From an uncultured Phascolarctobacterium sp. (GTDB lineage: Bacteria > Bacillota > Negativicutes > Acidaminococcales > Acidaminococcaceae), in the NCBI GenBank assembly GCA_905207485.1, contig CAJLLL010000001.1, positions 49,736 to 113,735 of the forward strand: a stretch of DNA of 64,000 nt. The letters are read 5' to 3'. The number at the start of each line of letters is the position of its first letter. Positions within the stretch are counted from its first letter, which is position 1. This document shows positions 7,835-17,200 of the stretch, piece after piece. A program made the position numbers and the translations under genes. Below the pieces are notes generated by a model. The model saw only the letters and a program-made list of their open reading frames with translations. It was not told the origin of the DNA and made no database searches.

Positions 7835-9739
7835 GTGCTGTTAAAAATTGCCTGCGCCCAGCCGGAAATTACCGCCGGGCGACCTGACCTTAATACCGAA
7901 AAAATTTTAAATTTTATAAAGCAAGCCGCACAAAACGGCGCAGATATTTTATTTTTGCCTGAGTGCGCCGTACCGGGTTATCTTATTGGCGACCTGTGGG
8001 AACAAACATCATTTGTTGAAGATTGTGAAGCCTGCGGGCAGGATATTATAAACGCCACGGCAGAGTATGATATTTGCGTTGTGTTCGGCAATATTGCGCT
8101 TGACCGCAGCCAGGTAAATGAAGACGGACGCATGCGCAAATACAACGCTGCCTTTGCGGCTTACAAAGGCCAGGCGTTTGGCAACGGAAAATTGCCGCAT
8201 AACTTTATTGTTAAGCACTCACTGCCGGATTACCGCGAATTTGATGACAGCCGTTATTTTTACAGCCTTGCCCAGCTTGCAGCAGAACTCGGCACAACGC
8301 CGGAAAATTTAACCGCACCTGTCGAACTGTCAATTAAAGGGCATACGATTAAACTCGGCATAATGCTGTGCGAAGACGGTTGGACCGACAATTACCATTT
8401 TAATGTACCGCAGGCACTTGCAAATAGCGGCGCCGATATTTTATGCAATATCTCCTGCTCTCCGTTCACTTTAAATAAAAACGCCAAACGCCACCGTCTT
8501 TTTGGCGCACAGGCAAAAGCAGCGCAATTGCCGCTTGTTTACTGCAACAACACCGGTATTCAAAACAACGGCAAAAACGTCTTTACCTATGATGGATGCA
8601 GTTCTGTTTATAATGCCGACGGAACACTTGCCGCCGAAACAGAAGCATACGCAGAAACAATTTTATACTTTGATTTTGACACAGTGCTTAAAACCATAAG
8701 CGCTGCACCACGATATACAGAAACAGCCGATAAAACAGAAACGGTTTATAAAGCCATACGTTACGGAACGCAGAAATTTTTGCAGCAGCTTGGAATAACA
8801 AAAATGGTTGTCGGTCTTTCCGGCGGCATAGATTCTGCCGTTACCGCAGCACTGTATACCGATATTTTAGGCCCGCAAAATGTACTTTTAATTAATATGC
8901 CCGGCCGTTACAATGCCGAACTAACCAAAAACATGGCGCTGAAAACAGCACAAAGCCTGCAGGCAAATTACATGGTAGTGCCTATTACCGCAAGCGTTGA
9001 AAATACTTATAACCAATTTACGCAAACGCCTGTTACCAGCTATTTAAATGGCAGCCAGTTTAATTTAAACGTAACGCCATACATTATGGAAAACATCCAG
9101 GCGCGCGACCGCGGAGCCCGTATTCTTGCAGGCGTTGCCGCCGCTTTTGGCGGAGCTTTTTCCTGCAACAGCAACAAAACGGAAATAACCGTCGGCTACG
9201 CAACCTTTTACGGCGATATTTGCGGTGCAATAGCCCCCATCGGCGATTTATGGAAACATGATGTATATGCGCTTGGGCATTATTTAAACGAAAAAGTTTT
9301 TGCAAAACCGGTTATACCGGAAGAAATTTTCACTATGCGCCCCAGTGCGGAACTATCGCCTGAACAAACTGTCGGTACAGGCGGCGACCCGCTTGTTTAT
9401 CCTTATCACGATAAATTGTTTGCCATGTTTATAGAAAGCTGGCGCAAAACCTCCCCTGCTGATATTTTAGGATGGTACAGCAACGGCACATTGGCAGAAC
9501 ACTTAAATTGCAGCCAGGAACTTATTGATGCTGCTTTTAAAACACCGGCAGATTTTATTGCCGACCTTGAACGCTGGTGGAAATTATTCTGCGGACTTGC
9601 CGTTGCCAAACGCATACAGGCTCCCCCAATTATCAGCATCTCACGCCGTGCATATGGCTATGACCACCGTGAAGCACAGCTAACGCCATATTTTTCACGA
9701 AGATACTACGAATTAAAAAACGAATTACTAAAAAAATAA
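7835..9739 (+). CDS. nadE: Glutamine-dependent NAD(+) synthetase
   Basis: Two-domain enzyme that amidates nicotinic acid adenine dinucleotide to NAD using ammonia from glutamine. The N-terminal nitrilase-type glutaminase has its triad at E43 (LPECAVPGY), K127 (KHSLPDYREFDD) and C179 (LCEDGW). The C-terminal ATP-pyrophosphatase domain has the P-loop SGGIDSA at 329-335. Its 634 residues match the long glutamine-dependent form. The start is GTG, with GGAGAG seven bases upstream. It is one of few plus-strand genes and is followed directly by a terminator. Confidence 0.96.
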   Translation: MLLKIACAQPEITAGRPDLNTEKILNFIKQAAQNGADILFLPECAVPGYLIGDLWEQTSFVEDCEACGQDIINATAEYDICVVFGNIALDRSQVNEDGRMRKYNAAFAAYKGQAFGNGKLPHNFIVKHSLPDYREFDDSRYFYSLAQLAAELGTTPENLTAPVELSIKGHTIKLGIMLCEDGWTDNYHFNVPQALANSGADILCNISCSPFTLNKNAKRHRLFGAQAKAAQLPLVYCNNTGIQNNGKNVFTYDGCSSVYNADGTLAAETEAYAETILYFDFDTVLKTISAAPRYTETADKTETVYKAIRYGTQKFLQQLGITKMVVGLSGGIDSAVTAALYTDILGPQNVLLINMPGRYNAELTKNMALKTAQSLQANYMVVPITASVENTYNQFTQTPVTSYLNGSQFNLNVTPYIMENIQARDRGARILAGVAAAFGGAFSCNSNKTEITVGYATFYGDICGAIAPIGDLWKHDVYALGHYLNEKVFAKPVIPEEIFTMRPSAELSPEQTVGTGGDPLVYPYHDKLFAMFIESWRKTSPADILGWYSNGTLAEHLNCSQELIDAAFKTPADFIADLERWWKLFCGLAVAKRIQAPPIISISRRAYGYDHREAQLTPYFSRRYYELKNELLKK

Positions 9740-9762
9740 GAGGGCGCAGACCCTCTTTTTTA
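9738..9762 (+). terminator. Terminator of nadE
   Basis: AAGAGGG/CCCTCTT stem with a six-base loop followed by a T run; it begins inside the nadE stop codon. Confidence 0.85.
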
Positions 9763-9763
9763 T

Positions 9764-9797
9764 ACACAAAAGGCTGCCTGCGATAACAGACAGCCTT
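9764..9797 (-). terminator. Terminator downstream of tRNA-Val
   Basis: Minus-strand stem AAGGCTGTCTG/CAGGCAGCCTT with a six-base loop and a TTTGTG tail, about 12 bases beyond the CCA end of the tRNA. Confidence 0.7.
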
Positions 9798-9808
9798 AAA
9801 TTTTTATC

Positions 9809-9885
9809 TGGTGGAACTAACTGGGCTCGAACCAGTGACCTCTTCGATGTCAACGAAGCACTCTAACCAACTGAGCTATAGTTCC
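9809..9885 (-). tRNA. tRNA-Val (anticodon GAC)
   Basis: The minus strand folds into a complete cloverleaf: acceptor GGAACTA/TAGTTCC, D-arm with AGCTCAGTTGGTTAGAGT, anticodon stem CTTCG/CGAAG with loop TTGACAT (anticodon GAC at 9849-9851), T-arm with GGTTCGAGCCC, discriminator A and an encoded CCA. It is followed downstream by a terminator and preceded by panF. Confidence 0.97.
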
Positions 9886-9921
9886 GAAGCATCATTATTT
9901 TAACCTATAACGCATTGCTGT

Positions 9922-11418
9922 TTAATCAGAATATCTTTCAGGGAAAAATGTGCGCAGCACTTTTTCATCCTGCGGCTTGCCAATATAATTGCCAATTAAA
10001 AACAATACTAAAGAAATACCAATGCCTATAACAATCTGGTGCAAATCCAAAACTTTAATCTGCATTGCCATAGAAACGCAATAGCAGATAACACCACCAA
10101 GCATTGCCATAATTGCGCCGGTACGGTTAGCTTTAGGCCAAAACAGCCCAAACAGCAGCACCCAGAAAAACGCCGTTTCCAAACCGCCAAAAGCAAACAT
10201 ATTAATCTGCCATATTACACTCGGCGGGGCAATAGCAATAAGGTAAACTATCAAACCAAGCACAACCGTTGCCAGCATACTAAGGTTTTTAATTTTATCG
10301 TTGCTGACTTCAACATTACGTTTTTCCATTTCACGCATATACACATCTTTAATAATAGATGAAGAAGAAGAAAGCAATAAAGAAGAAACAGTAGATACTG
10401 TTGCCGCAATAGGCCCGATAATAGTAATTCCGGCCCAGAACGGCCCCATAGTCTTAACAATGGTAAGCGGCGTAATATTATCAACACTGTTGCCATAAGC
10501 CGCAAGATTATCCATTAAAATACCTTTGGAAAGCACGCCAATCCACGTAGCAACCAAAGTCATGGCGCCGATTGTAATGGTGCCTATAAGCATAGCATTA
10601 TGCAATGCCTTGGTGTTTTTATAACTAATGCCGCGCACAACGGATTGCGGCAGTGCCAAAGTACAAATACCAACCAAAAGCCACTGGCTTATATACAGCG
10701 ACATCGGCATTTTGCCCTGTGATAAAGGCTCCAGCATATCATGATGGTTAGTATTGATATAATTCATAATATTATCATATCCGCCGCCTGCGTTAAGCAT
10801 AGCGCTGAACAAAATGCCAAGCCCTACCAGCATGGCAACAGCGCAGATAGCATCTGTAATGGCAACGCCTTTAAAACCGCCAACCGTAGTATAAAACACC
10901 ACAATCAGCCCAAACAGGCTTAACCCCGTTAAATACGAAAAACCTGTAACCGCTTCAAACAATTTGGCAGCGCCAACAAACTGCGCCACCATTGTACCGC
11001 AGAAAAACATTACAATAAACAGTGCAGACATATTGGCAAGAAAATCAGACTGGTAACGGCTGCGGATAACGTCAATAACAGTAATGGCATTAATTTTACG
11101 TGAAATAAGCGCTATTTTTTTCCAAAAAACACCAAAAACCAAAAAAACAACAACACCCTGCACAATAGCCATATACAGCCAGCCATAGCCTATAAGCCAC
11201 GCCATGCCCGGCCCGCCTACAAACGTGCTTACAGAGCTGTAAGTTGCAACCGTTGTCATTGCCAGCACAAAGCCACCCAAACTGTAACCGCCTATAAAAT
11301 AATCGCGCGCAAAATTTGTGCTGCGCTCCTTGCGCGAAGCATACTGAATATAAAAACTTACACCCAGCATAAACATTAAAAAGCAAAAGACCGGCAGAAG
11401 ATTAACCCAGTTGCCCAT
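9922..11418 (-). CDS. panF: Sodium/pantothenate symporter
   Basis: A 498-residue sodium:solute symporter (SSF) with about 12-13 hydrophobic segments, best matching PanF, which imports pantothenate for coenzyme A synthesis. Characteristic segments are the N-terminal RDYFIGGYSLGGFVLAMT, TYSSVSTFVGGPGMAW and IGPIAATVSTVSSLLLSSSSSIIKDVY, the last being the conserved SSF sodium-site region. The gene begins one base after the YhdT-like gene; yhdT-panF is a known pair in enterobacteria, which supports the substrate call. A GGAGGA site precedes the ATG. Confidence 0.9.
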   Translation of the reverse strand: MGNWVNLLPVFCFLMFMLGVSFYIQYASRKERSTNFARDYFIGGYSLGGFVLAMTTVATYSSVSTFVGGPGMAWLIGYGWLYMAIVQGVVVFLVFGVFWKKIALISRKINAITVIDVIRSRYQSDFLANMSALFIVMFFCGTMVAQFVGAAKLFEAVTGFSYLTGLSLFGLIVVFYTTVGGFKGVAITDAICAVAMLVGLGILFSAMLNAGGGYDNIMNYINTNHHDMLEPLSQGKMPMSLYISQWLLVGICTLALPQSVVRGISYKNTKALHNAMLIGTITIGAMTLVATWIGVLSKGILMDNLAAYGNSVDNITPLTIVKTMGPFWAGITIIGPIAATVSTVSSLLLSSSSSIIKDVYMREMEKRNVEVSNDKIKNLSMLATVVLGLIVYLIAIAPPSVIWQINMFAFGGLETAFFWVLLFGLFWPKANRTGAIMAMLGGVICYCVSMAMQIKVLDLHQIVIGIGISLVLFLIGNYIGKPQDEKVLRTFFPERYSD

Positions 11419-11419
11419 G

Positions 11420-11671
11420 TTATTTTTCCTCCCCGTCTTCTAAATCAAAATCCATAAACACATATTTAATCAGTACCCAGCATACCAAAACAGCAAACAG
11501 CCATGTACCAACGCAGCCGCCGATAACCCAAATCGGGGTATGAAAAAACTCAATGGTTGAATTTTCCAAACCAAAACCGGCTGCATACCAAAACAAAATT
11601 ACAAGAGCAAGCGCTATCCATGTAGCTTTCGCTTCACGGTTAGCCTGAACAAATTTTTCACTGCGTTTCAT
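11420..11671 (-). CDS. yhdT: YhdT family small membrane protein
   Basis: An 83-residue protein with two transmembrane segments (residues about 18-37 and 48-72) and an acidic tail (DFDLEDGEEK). The sequence ATWIALALVILFWYAAGFGLENS is typical of YhdT (DUF997). I chose ATG 11671 (MKRSEKFV), with AAGGAG six bases upstream; an in-frame start 27 bases further upstream is less likely. It is directly upstream of panF, as in E. coli, and may be an accessory to the transporter; its function is unknown. Confidence 0.88.
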   Translation of the reverse strand: MKRSEKFVQANREAKATWIALALVILFWYAAGFGLENSTIEFFHTPIWVIGGCVGTWLFAVLVCWVLIKYVFMDFDLEDGEEK

Positions 11672-11785
11672 AATACGCTCCTTCTGGCGTCGCCACAAAT
11701 GTTGCCGCGCCGTTTATTAGGCATAAGCCTCTCCATATTGTACCACATTTTTATATTTAGCCAATACCTTTTAACTGAAAAGTTT

Positions 11786-11813
11786 TTGTTTATTTATCCA
11801 AGCGTGTTATAAT
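11786..11813 (+). promoter_or_regulatory. Promoter of the M20 peptidase gene
   Basis: TTGTTT and TATAAT with a 16-base spacer, 33 bases before the start codon at 11846. Confidence 0.65.
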
Positions 11814-11845
11814 ATAAACAGTCTCAATTTATCTGGAGGTATACT

Positions 11846-12973
11846 ATGATTAACGAACAACGTCTTGTAAACGAATTTATCGAACTCGTCAGCGTTCCCT
11901 GCCCCAGCAAAGATGAAAAGGCAGAAGCTGATTTAATTATTAAAAAACTGGCTGAAATCGGCATTAAGGCCGAAGTTGACGAAGCCGGCGTTAAAAGCGG
12001 CAGCACAACCGGTAATGTATGGGCATTTATTCCGGGCAATGTAGATTACAAAGTTCCGGCTTTAATGTTTGAAGCCCACATGGATTCCGTTGCACCGACT
12101 ACCGGCACCAAAGTTGTGCGCAAAGACGGCGTTCTTTATTCCGACGGCACCACCACACTCGGCGGCGACGATAAAGTTGGCATTGCCGCAAGCATGGAAG
12201 CAGTAAAAGTTATTTTGGAAAACAACCTGCCCCATGGCGATATCCAGCTTTGCTTTACCATTGGCGAAGAAATTGGCAGCATCGGCGTAAGATATATGGA
12301 CCCTTCCTGGATTAAAGCCGATATTGGCTACTGCCTTGATGAAGGCTATGAACCCGGTTTTGTAAATAACGCCGCACCGCGCGCCCTTAAAATTTTTGCA
12401 AAAATTACCGGCAAAGCAGCCCATGCAGGCGTAGAGCCAGAAAAAGGCATCAACGCAATTATGCTTGCCGCACAAGCATTAACCGCACTGCCTGCCTACG
12501 GACGTTTAGATGACGAAACTACTTTGAGCATAGGCAAAATTGAAGGCGGCATTGCCAGCAACATTGTAGCCCCTAATGCCGAATTTGTTATTGATATGCG
12601 CTGCCTTAACCCGGACAAACTGGAAACTTTAAAAGATGAAACCATTAAAATCATTAAAGAAACCGTTGAAGCCGGCGGCGGCACTGCCGAACTTATTGTT
12701 GAAGAAGGTTCCCCCGCTATGCGTATCAGCGAAGATGACCAGGGCGTTGTTTTCGTTAAGGAAGCAACAGCAAAACTCGGCCTGCCGTTTAAAACTTTCA
12801 GCAGCGGCGGCTGCACCGACGGCAACTATCTTTGCGGCATGGGTCTGCCCTGCGTTGCACTCAGCACTGGCATGGATAAAATCCATACAACTGAAGAATG
12901 TTTAAAAGAAAAAGACCTGTGCAACCTTGCACGCTTAATTGTTGAAATTATCAGCGCAGCAGCTAAAAAATAA
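11846..12973 (+). CDS. M20 family metallopeptidase, peptidase T-like
   Basis: A 375-residue zinc exopeptidase of family M20, closest in style to PepT-like tripeptide aminopeptidases. Metal ligands and catalytic residues are visible: EAHMDSV (H78, D80), GGDDK (D108), GEEIG with the catalytic Glu pair 141-142, CLDEGYEPG, and a C-terminal H in GMDKIHTTEE. The lid (dimerisation) domain starts near AKITGKAAHAGVEPEKGINAI. Substrate specificity cannot be decided from sequence. The gene is monocistronic, with its own promoter and terminator. Confidence 0.92.
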   Translation: MINEQRLVNEFIELVSVPCPSKDEKAEADLIIKKLAEIGIKAEVDEAGVKSGSTTGNVWAFIPGNVDYKVPALMFEAHMDSVAPTTGTKVVRKDGVLYSDGTTTLGGDDKVGIAASMEAVKVILENNLPHGDIQLCFTIGEEIGSIGVRYMDPSWIKADIGYCLDEGYEPGFVNNAAPRALKIFAKITGKAAHAGVEPEKGINAIMLAAQALTALPAYGRLDDETTLSIGKIEGGIASNIVAPNAEFVIDMRCLNPDKLETLKDETIKIIKETVEAGGGTAELIVEEGSPAMRISEDDQGVVFVKEATAKLGLPFKTFSSGGCTDGNYLCGMGLPCVALSTGMDKIHTTEECLKEKDLCNLARLIVEIISAAAKK

Positions 12974-12990
12974 AATTTTATAATCAATTA

Positions 12991-13034
12991 AAAGAGCCTT
13001 TTACCTACATTTGTAAGTAAAAGGCTCTTTTTTT
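12991..13034 (+). terminator. Terminator of the M20 peptidase gene
   Basis: A 14-bp perfect stem (AAAGAGCCTTTTAC and its complement) and a 12-base loop followed by T residues. It also works on the minus strand, where it would end within the small HTH gene. Confidence 0.85.
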
Positions 13035-13371
13035 AACCCTTGCCGTTTACAATTAAAGATACCGAAGGCTGGCTGATATTAAACAAATTGCCTAAAAATA
13101 TCTGGCTCAGGCCTTCTTCATGATACAGACGGTAAATTTCAGCATTGCGCTCCGCGCGCGTTTTAAACGGATTTATTTTAATTTGCTCTGTACTTATTTC
13201 AAAGCCGCTGTCGCAGATTACAACAATTTTACGTGTTCCGTTTGTATTTTTTATTTTAAGTTCCCACGTAGGCATGCCGCTTTTGCTGCGTTGGTTATAT
13301 AAACAAAATTCTATTGTGCCGTCACCGGCGATGTGTTTTAAGGTTTCATTGTCTAAAGTAGGGGCAGGCAT
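13033..13371 (-). CDS. Small protein with C-terminal helix-turn-helix, function unknown
   Basis: I do not recognise this 112-residue protein. Its first 65 residues are mixed beta-like sequence (WELKIKNTNGTRKIVVICDSG). Residues about 78-112 look like a helix-turn-helix of the Hin/resolvase or sigma region 4 type: AEIYRLYHEEGLSQIFLGNLF followed by NISQPSVSLIVNGKG. AAAAGGAG lies six bases upstream of the ATG, so translation is credible. It is convergent with the M20 peptidase gene and precedes a gene-poor repeat region. A DNA-binding regulator is my inference. Confidence 0.7.
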   Translation of the reverse strand: MPAPTLDNETLKHIAGDGTIEFCLYNQRSKSGMPTWELKIKNTNGTRKIVVICDSGFEISTEQIKINPFKTRAERNAEIYRLYHEEGLSQIFLGNLFNISQPSVSLIVNGKG

Positions 13372-13585
13372 GGTTTTTCTCCTTTTGTTTTATTTACTCT
13401 TTCGTCTTTGCACTTAGTTTTATATTTTTAATTTTCGTTATTACTCATTTTGGTTACGTCTTTGCAGATACATTTCGCTTTTTATTATTGCTTTCTTGTT
13501 CATCTTCATTCTTTTGACTGAGCAAAAGAACGAAGCAAGAAAACTCCTGCGGCGAGCGGATTTTTTAACGCAAGCATGTTTGTCT

Positions 13586-13644
13586 AAAAACGCCAAAAAT
13601 TGGCGGAACTCGCTGCGCTCAGACACCTGATTTTTGGCGTTTTT
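13586..13644. repeat. Palindromic repeat A
   Basis: Perfect 15-bp arms (AAAAACGCCAAAAAT and complement) enclose a 29-base centre that holds GGAACTCGCTGCGCTCAGACA-like sequence, itself self-complementary around GCGCAGC. The same core recurs in opposite orientation in repeat B, 250 bases away. Confidence 0.8.
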
Positions 13645-13833
13645 CTTAGCAAATCTTGCTAAAATCCAATGCCGCATTATTACTGTACCACACTTTGCTG
13701 TTTCTTATTTTATGTAAACATCTGTCATACGTTTAACATATCCTAAAACTAATGGCACCACTGTTGCCTTACTAAAAATTTACCAAAGTATGAATTTGAG
13801 CGGAGCGCGACTTTCAAAAAATAGGCGAAAACT

Positions 13834-13928
13834 TTAAATAACAAGGCACTTGCAGCGTTTGCCGAGGACTGTTTGAGCTTGCGCAGCAAGCGAGTTCCGC
13901 AGGAGCTGCAAGTGCCAAACTTATTTAA
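13834..13928. repeat. Palindromic repeat B
   Basis: A 95-base near-palindrome: outer TTAAATAA/TTATTTAA, arms GGCACTTGCAGC/GCTGCAAGTGCC, and a centre with TGTTTGAGCTTGC, GCA, then GCAAGCGAGTTCC. The centre matches that of repeat A when read on the opposite strand. It could fold to a long RNA or DNA hairpin. Confidence 0.8.
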
Positions 13929-14065
13929 TACTGAGCCGTTAAGTTTTTTACTGAGTCGCCAATTAGTGCCAAGCTGAAAGCGCAGGCAATAATTGTGACA
14001 GCTAAGTATGCAAATTTTGCGATTGAATAAAGAGCAAAATTTACGTTCCTCTATTTTTATACTTG

Positions 14066-14094
14066 GTAACTTTTTGGTCTCTTCAAAAAGTTAC
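14066..14094. repeat. Perfect 10-bp inverted repeat
   Basis: GTAACTTTTT and AAAAAGTTAC separated by nine bases. On plus the T-rich arm precedes the loop, so it is not a standard terminator. Role unknown. Confidence 0.6.
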
Positions 14095-14198
14095 ATGAAT
14101 GAGAATGTCATAACTTAAAAAGCGTAATGTATATGCAAAGACGTAACCTCAAAAACAAAAATATTCCAACTCTATAATTTAATATTAAAATATTCCTA

Positions 14199-14232
14199 AA
14201 AACAAAAGGGAGCAATGCTCCCTTTTGTTTTT
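14199..14232 (-). terminator. Terminator of the autotransporter gene
   Basis: Stem of about 15 bp (AAAACAAAAGGGAGC with complement) and a three-base loop, flanked by T runs on both strands. It begins three bases beyond the autotransporter stop codon. Confidence 0.85.
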
Positions 14233-14234
14233 AA

Positions 14235-17200
14235 TTAAAACGTCCAGCGTACACCGGCGTTAATTTGATAAGTATCATCATTATCATTGCCGAAAGATTG
14301 TTCCAAATCAATGAAAGCATAAGTGCTCTGGCTTAACATTGCCGCATATCCGATACCAATATCGTACCATGTACCCTTGTTTTTATAATCAACGCTCTGC
14401 CACTGCCCGCCGGTTGTTCCGTCCAGCGCACGGATGGTCTGGTCGCCCAAGAATTCGTGCAGTACGTCTGCTTTAAAGTACAGAGTGCTTTGTTTTTCTT
14501 CGCCAAAGTCCTTGCCAATGCGGAAGCCTGCACGCCCTATTAAGCTGTTAATACCGTCTACGCTTACTTTGGTATTTTGGCTGGTGGTGTAATTTGCACC
14601 GGTTACACGCGCTAATTGCAGCTGTGCCTGCGGTTCAATATACCAGTCATTGCCCATATCTTTTTTACGTCCGTATTCTGCGCTTACGCTGAATACATTG
14701 TTGCTGTAATCGCCGGTTACTTTTTTGCCGTCGCCCATATTGTATACTTCAAATTCGTTATCCAGGTGTCCCCATTTAGCAACGTAATCTACATAATGCC
14801 CTTTGTTGCCTGTCCATGTGTCATACAGCCATAAGCCGTAACGGTCAATTTCGCCTTTGCCTGCAATATCGCTGTAACCGGTATCACCGTGCATATAGTC
14901 AATAGCAAAGCCTACGCGGCGTTTGCCGTTGTCGCATTCCTGGCGTTTATCATAGCCGAGTTCATACATGGTGTTCTGGCTGCGGAAGGCGTCTTCCTTG
15001 CCAATGCGGTCATGACGAATACGTACCCACATGCCCTCGTCTTCTTCCGGGTCATCATTAATATAACGTGCTTCACCAAGACGTTTGTTTAATCTATCCA
15101 TATAAATGGCATTGCTGTAGTTGGCGCGGCTCATATTCAGCATGGTTTTGCCTGCATCGGTAAGCCCATCACTTACCATATCAACCAATTTATAATTGAG
15201 ATGCTGAGTTTCGTTATCATTCACCGGTTCATCCTCAGCGGCAAGCAGCATTGCTTCATTTGCTTTAGATTGCTCTGCTTCTTCAAGCATATTTTCAACC
15301 AAGTCGTTGCCAGGCTTTTCATCGCTAAGGCTTCCGCCGTTATAAGCATCATTTTCATGTTTGCTTTCCTCGGAATTATAAACGTCAGTATCAACTATAT
15401 AGGTAACGTTATTAAAGCCCTGGTCTTTAGCGGTTACATTAAATTTAACATCAGAACCCATACCAACAGTAGCAAAACGCAAACCGCTGAATTTATAACC
15501 CTCACCATCTGCATACATATCATCAACAGTTACAAGGTTTTCAAGCTCAATATTATATTCACCGTTGCCTTTGCCGATATACAGCATATCACTGGCGCTT
15601 CTGTCGCCGTCAAGATCCATTTTTATATCCGCATTACCATTTAAATTACGGATAGTTAAAGCATGCGAATCATAATTTTTATATTCATCTGCTACATTAG
15701 TTAAATCTATTGTTACCTTGCCGTCAGTGTTAAGTGTTGTAATCCAGCTTTGCCCCTGTACGTTCCACTTGCTTCCATCACCCATGGTAAGCGTAATGTC
15801 GCCGCCTTTATAAATATCACTGCTGAAAGCAGGGTCATAGAATGTTTCTCCATGCCCACTGTTTTCTACAACACCGGCATCGCCGTAATCATCGGCACGT
15901 CCGCTTAAAACACCATTTTTCCCAATATTGACATTTAAAATGCCGTTGTTACCTGCAAGCAGGTTGCCTGTAATATTAATGCCTGCATTATTTTCAGCCC
16001 TGCTATTTTCTGCAAGCGGATTTACATTTACTTCACCGGCATAAGCAGCAAGAATATCGCCTTGAATATGACTTCTTCCGCCACCAGCAAAATCGCTATA
16101 ATTAATGTTTACTTCAGCTCTTGTGCCACTAAAATTATTAACCATATCTTCAGTCAATCCTGTTGCCGTACCGGCAGCAACAGCCACGTCAGCACTTTTA
16201 GGGCTTAACTCATAATTATTTGTTCTTATATCCGAAGCACCTGTAATATTAACAGAACCTTCTTCATATGCCCAAACAGTACGTTCAAGAGTATCGTCAT
16301 CGTTATAATCAGCCCAAGTACCAATATGGTTTTCACCATTTAATTCAATGTTGGCACCATTTTCAGCATATAATGCAGATGTAACTTGCTTACCTTCAAA
16401 TTTACTTCCAACTGATGTGTCAAGGTCGCCTGCATTTTCAATAACAGCAGCGGAGTAAACGTAATTTTCTGAATCAAAACCTTCATTAAGGTTTTTAATA
16501 TTTACGTTAGCATCTTTAGAGCTTGCATAGACAGCACCATATATAGTATTTAAAAGTCCTGCTTTTAAATTAACTGTACCTTTTTCAGCATTAATGGCAT
16601 AAATGATACCATAACCATCTTCATTAACAATATCGCTGTTAATATTATTAATAGCTTCTGCTTCAACATTTATTAAACCTTTACCAGTTGTATAAATACC
16701 ATTTTCTTTACCACTAATATTGTTATTATTATCAGCTATAATATTAGTTGTACCAGTAGAAATGGATTTGATGCCATTTAAATCGCCATATAAGTTATTG
16801 TTATAATTATAATAATCTTTTAATGTACTAATACCATTATTTGTATTACTATCTTTAGTTGCATTTATATTTATAGTACCGGAACCATTCGCATAAACAG
16901 CATTTTTATCTGCATTAATTATGTTTGTACCATTAGTATTTAAATCAACAGTACCATTTTTATTTTCTATACCATCTTCAGTTACTTGCATTGTAACTTT
17001 ATCAGAATTTAATACCGTAATACCACTAGAATTAGTAATACCATCGCCATATACATTTTGTTTAATTCCAAAGAAATCCTTTTCACTTACGCCAGTTGTT
17101 AAAAAAATTGAACCACCATTAACAATAACTTCGCCATCACATCCATTATTTAAAGCTGATTGATAAGATAAATGTTTCCAATCAAATTTACCATTGTTAT

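Larger units (their letters stand above)
13372..14198. other. Gene-poor stretch with palindromic repeats
   Basis: About 830 bases without a convincing gene. It holds two long palindromic repeats (13586-13644 and 13834-13928), a smaller TTAGCAA/TTGCTAA hairpin at 13646-13662, and the hairpin at 14066-14094. The one long reading frame (13441-13677, minus) is translated repeat and lacks a ribosome site, so I do not call it. The right part (14095-14198) is AT-rich and I see nothing in it. Confidence 0.6.

Noticed and set aside
13441..13677. 78-residue minus-strand reading frame rich in Arg/Lys/Ser
   Set aside because: It is the translation of palindromic repeat A and flanks, with no ribosome site; the composition comes from the repeat.
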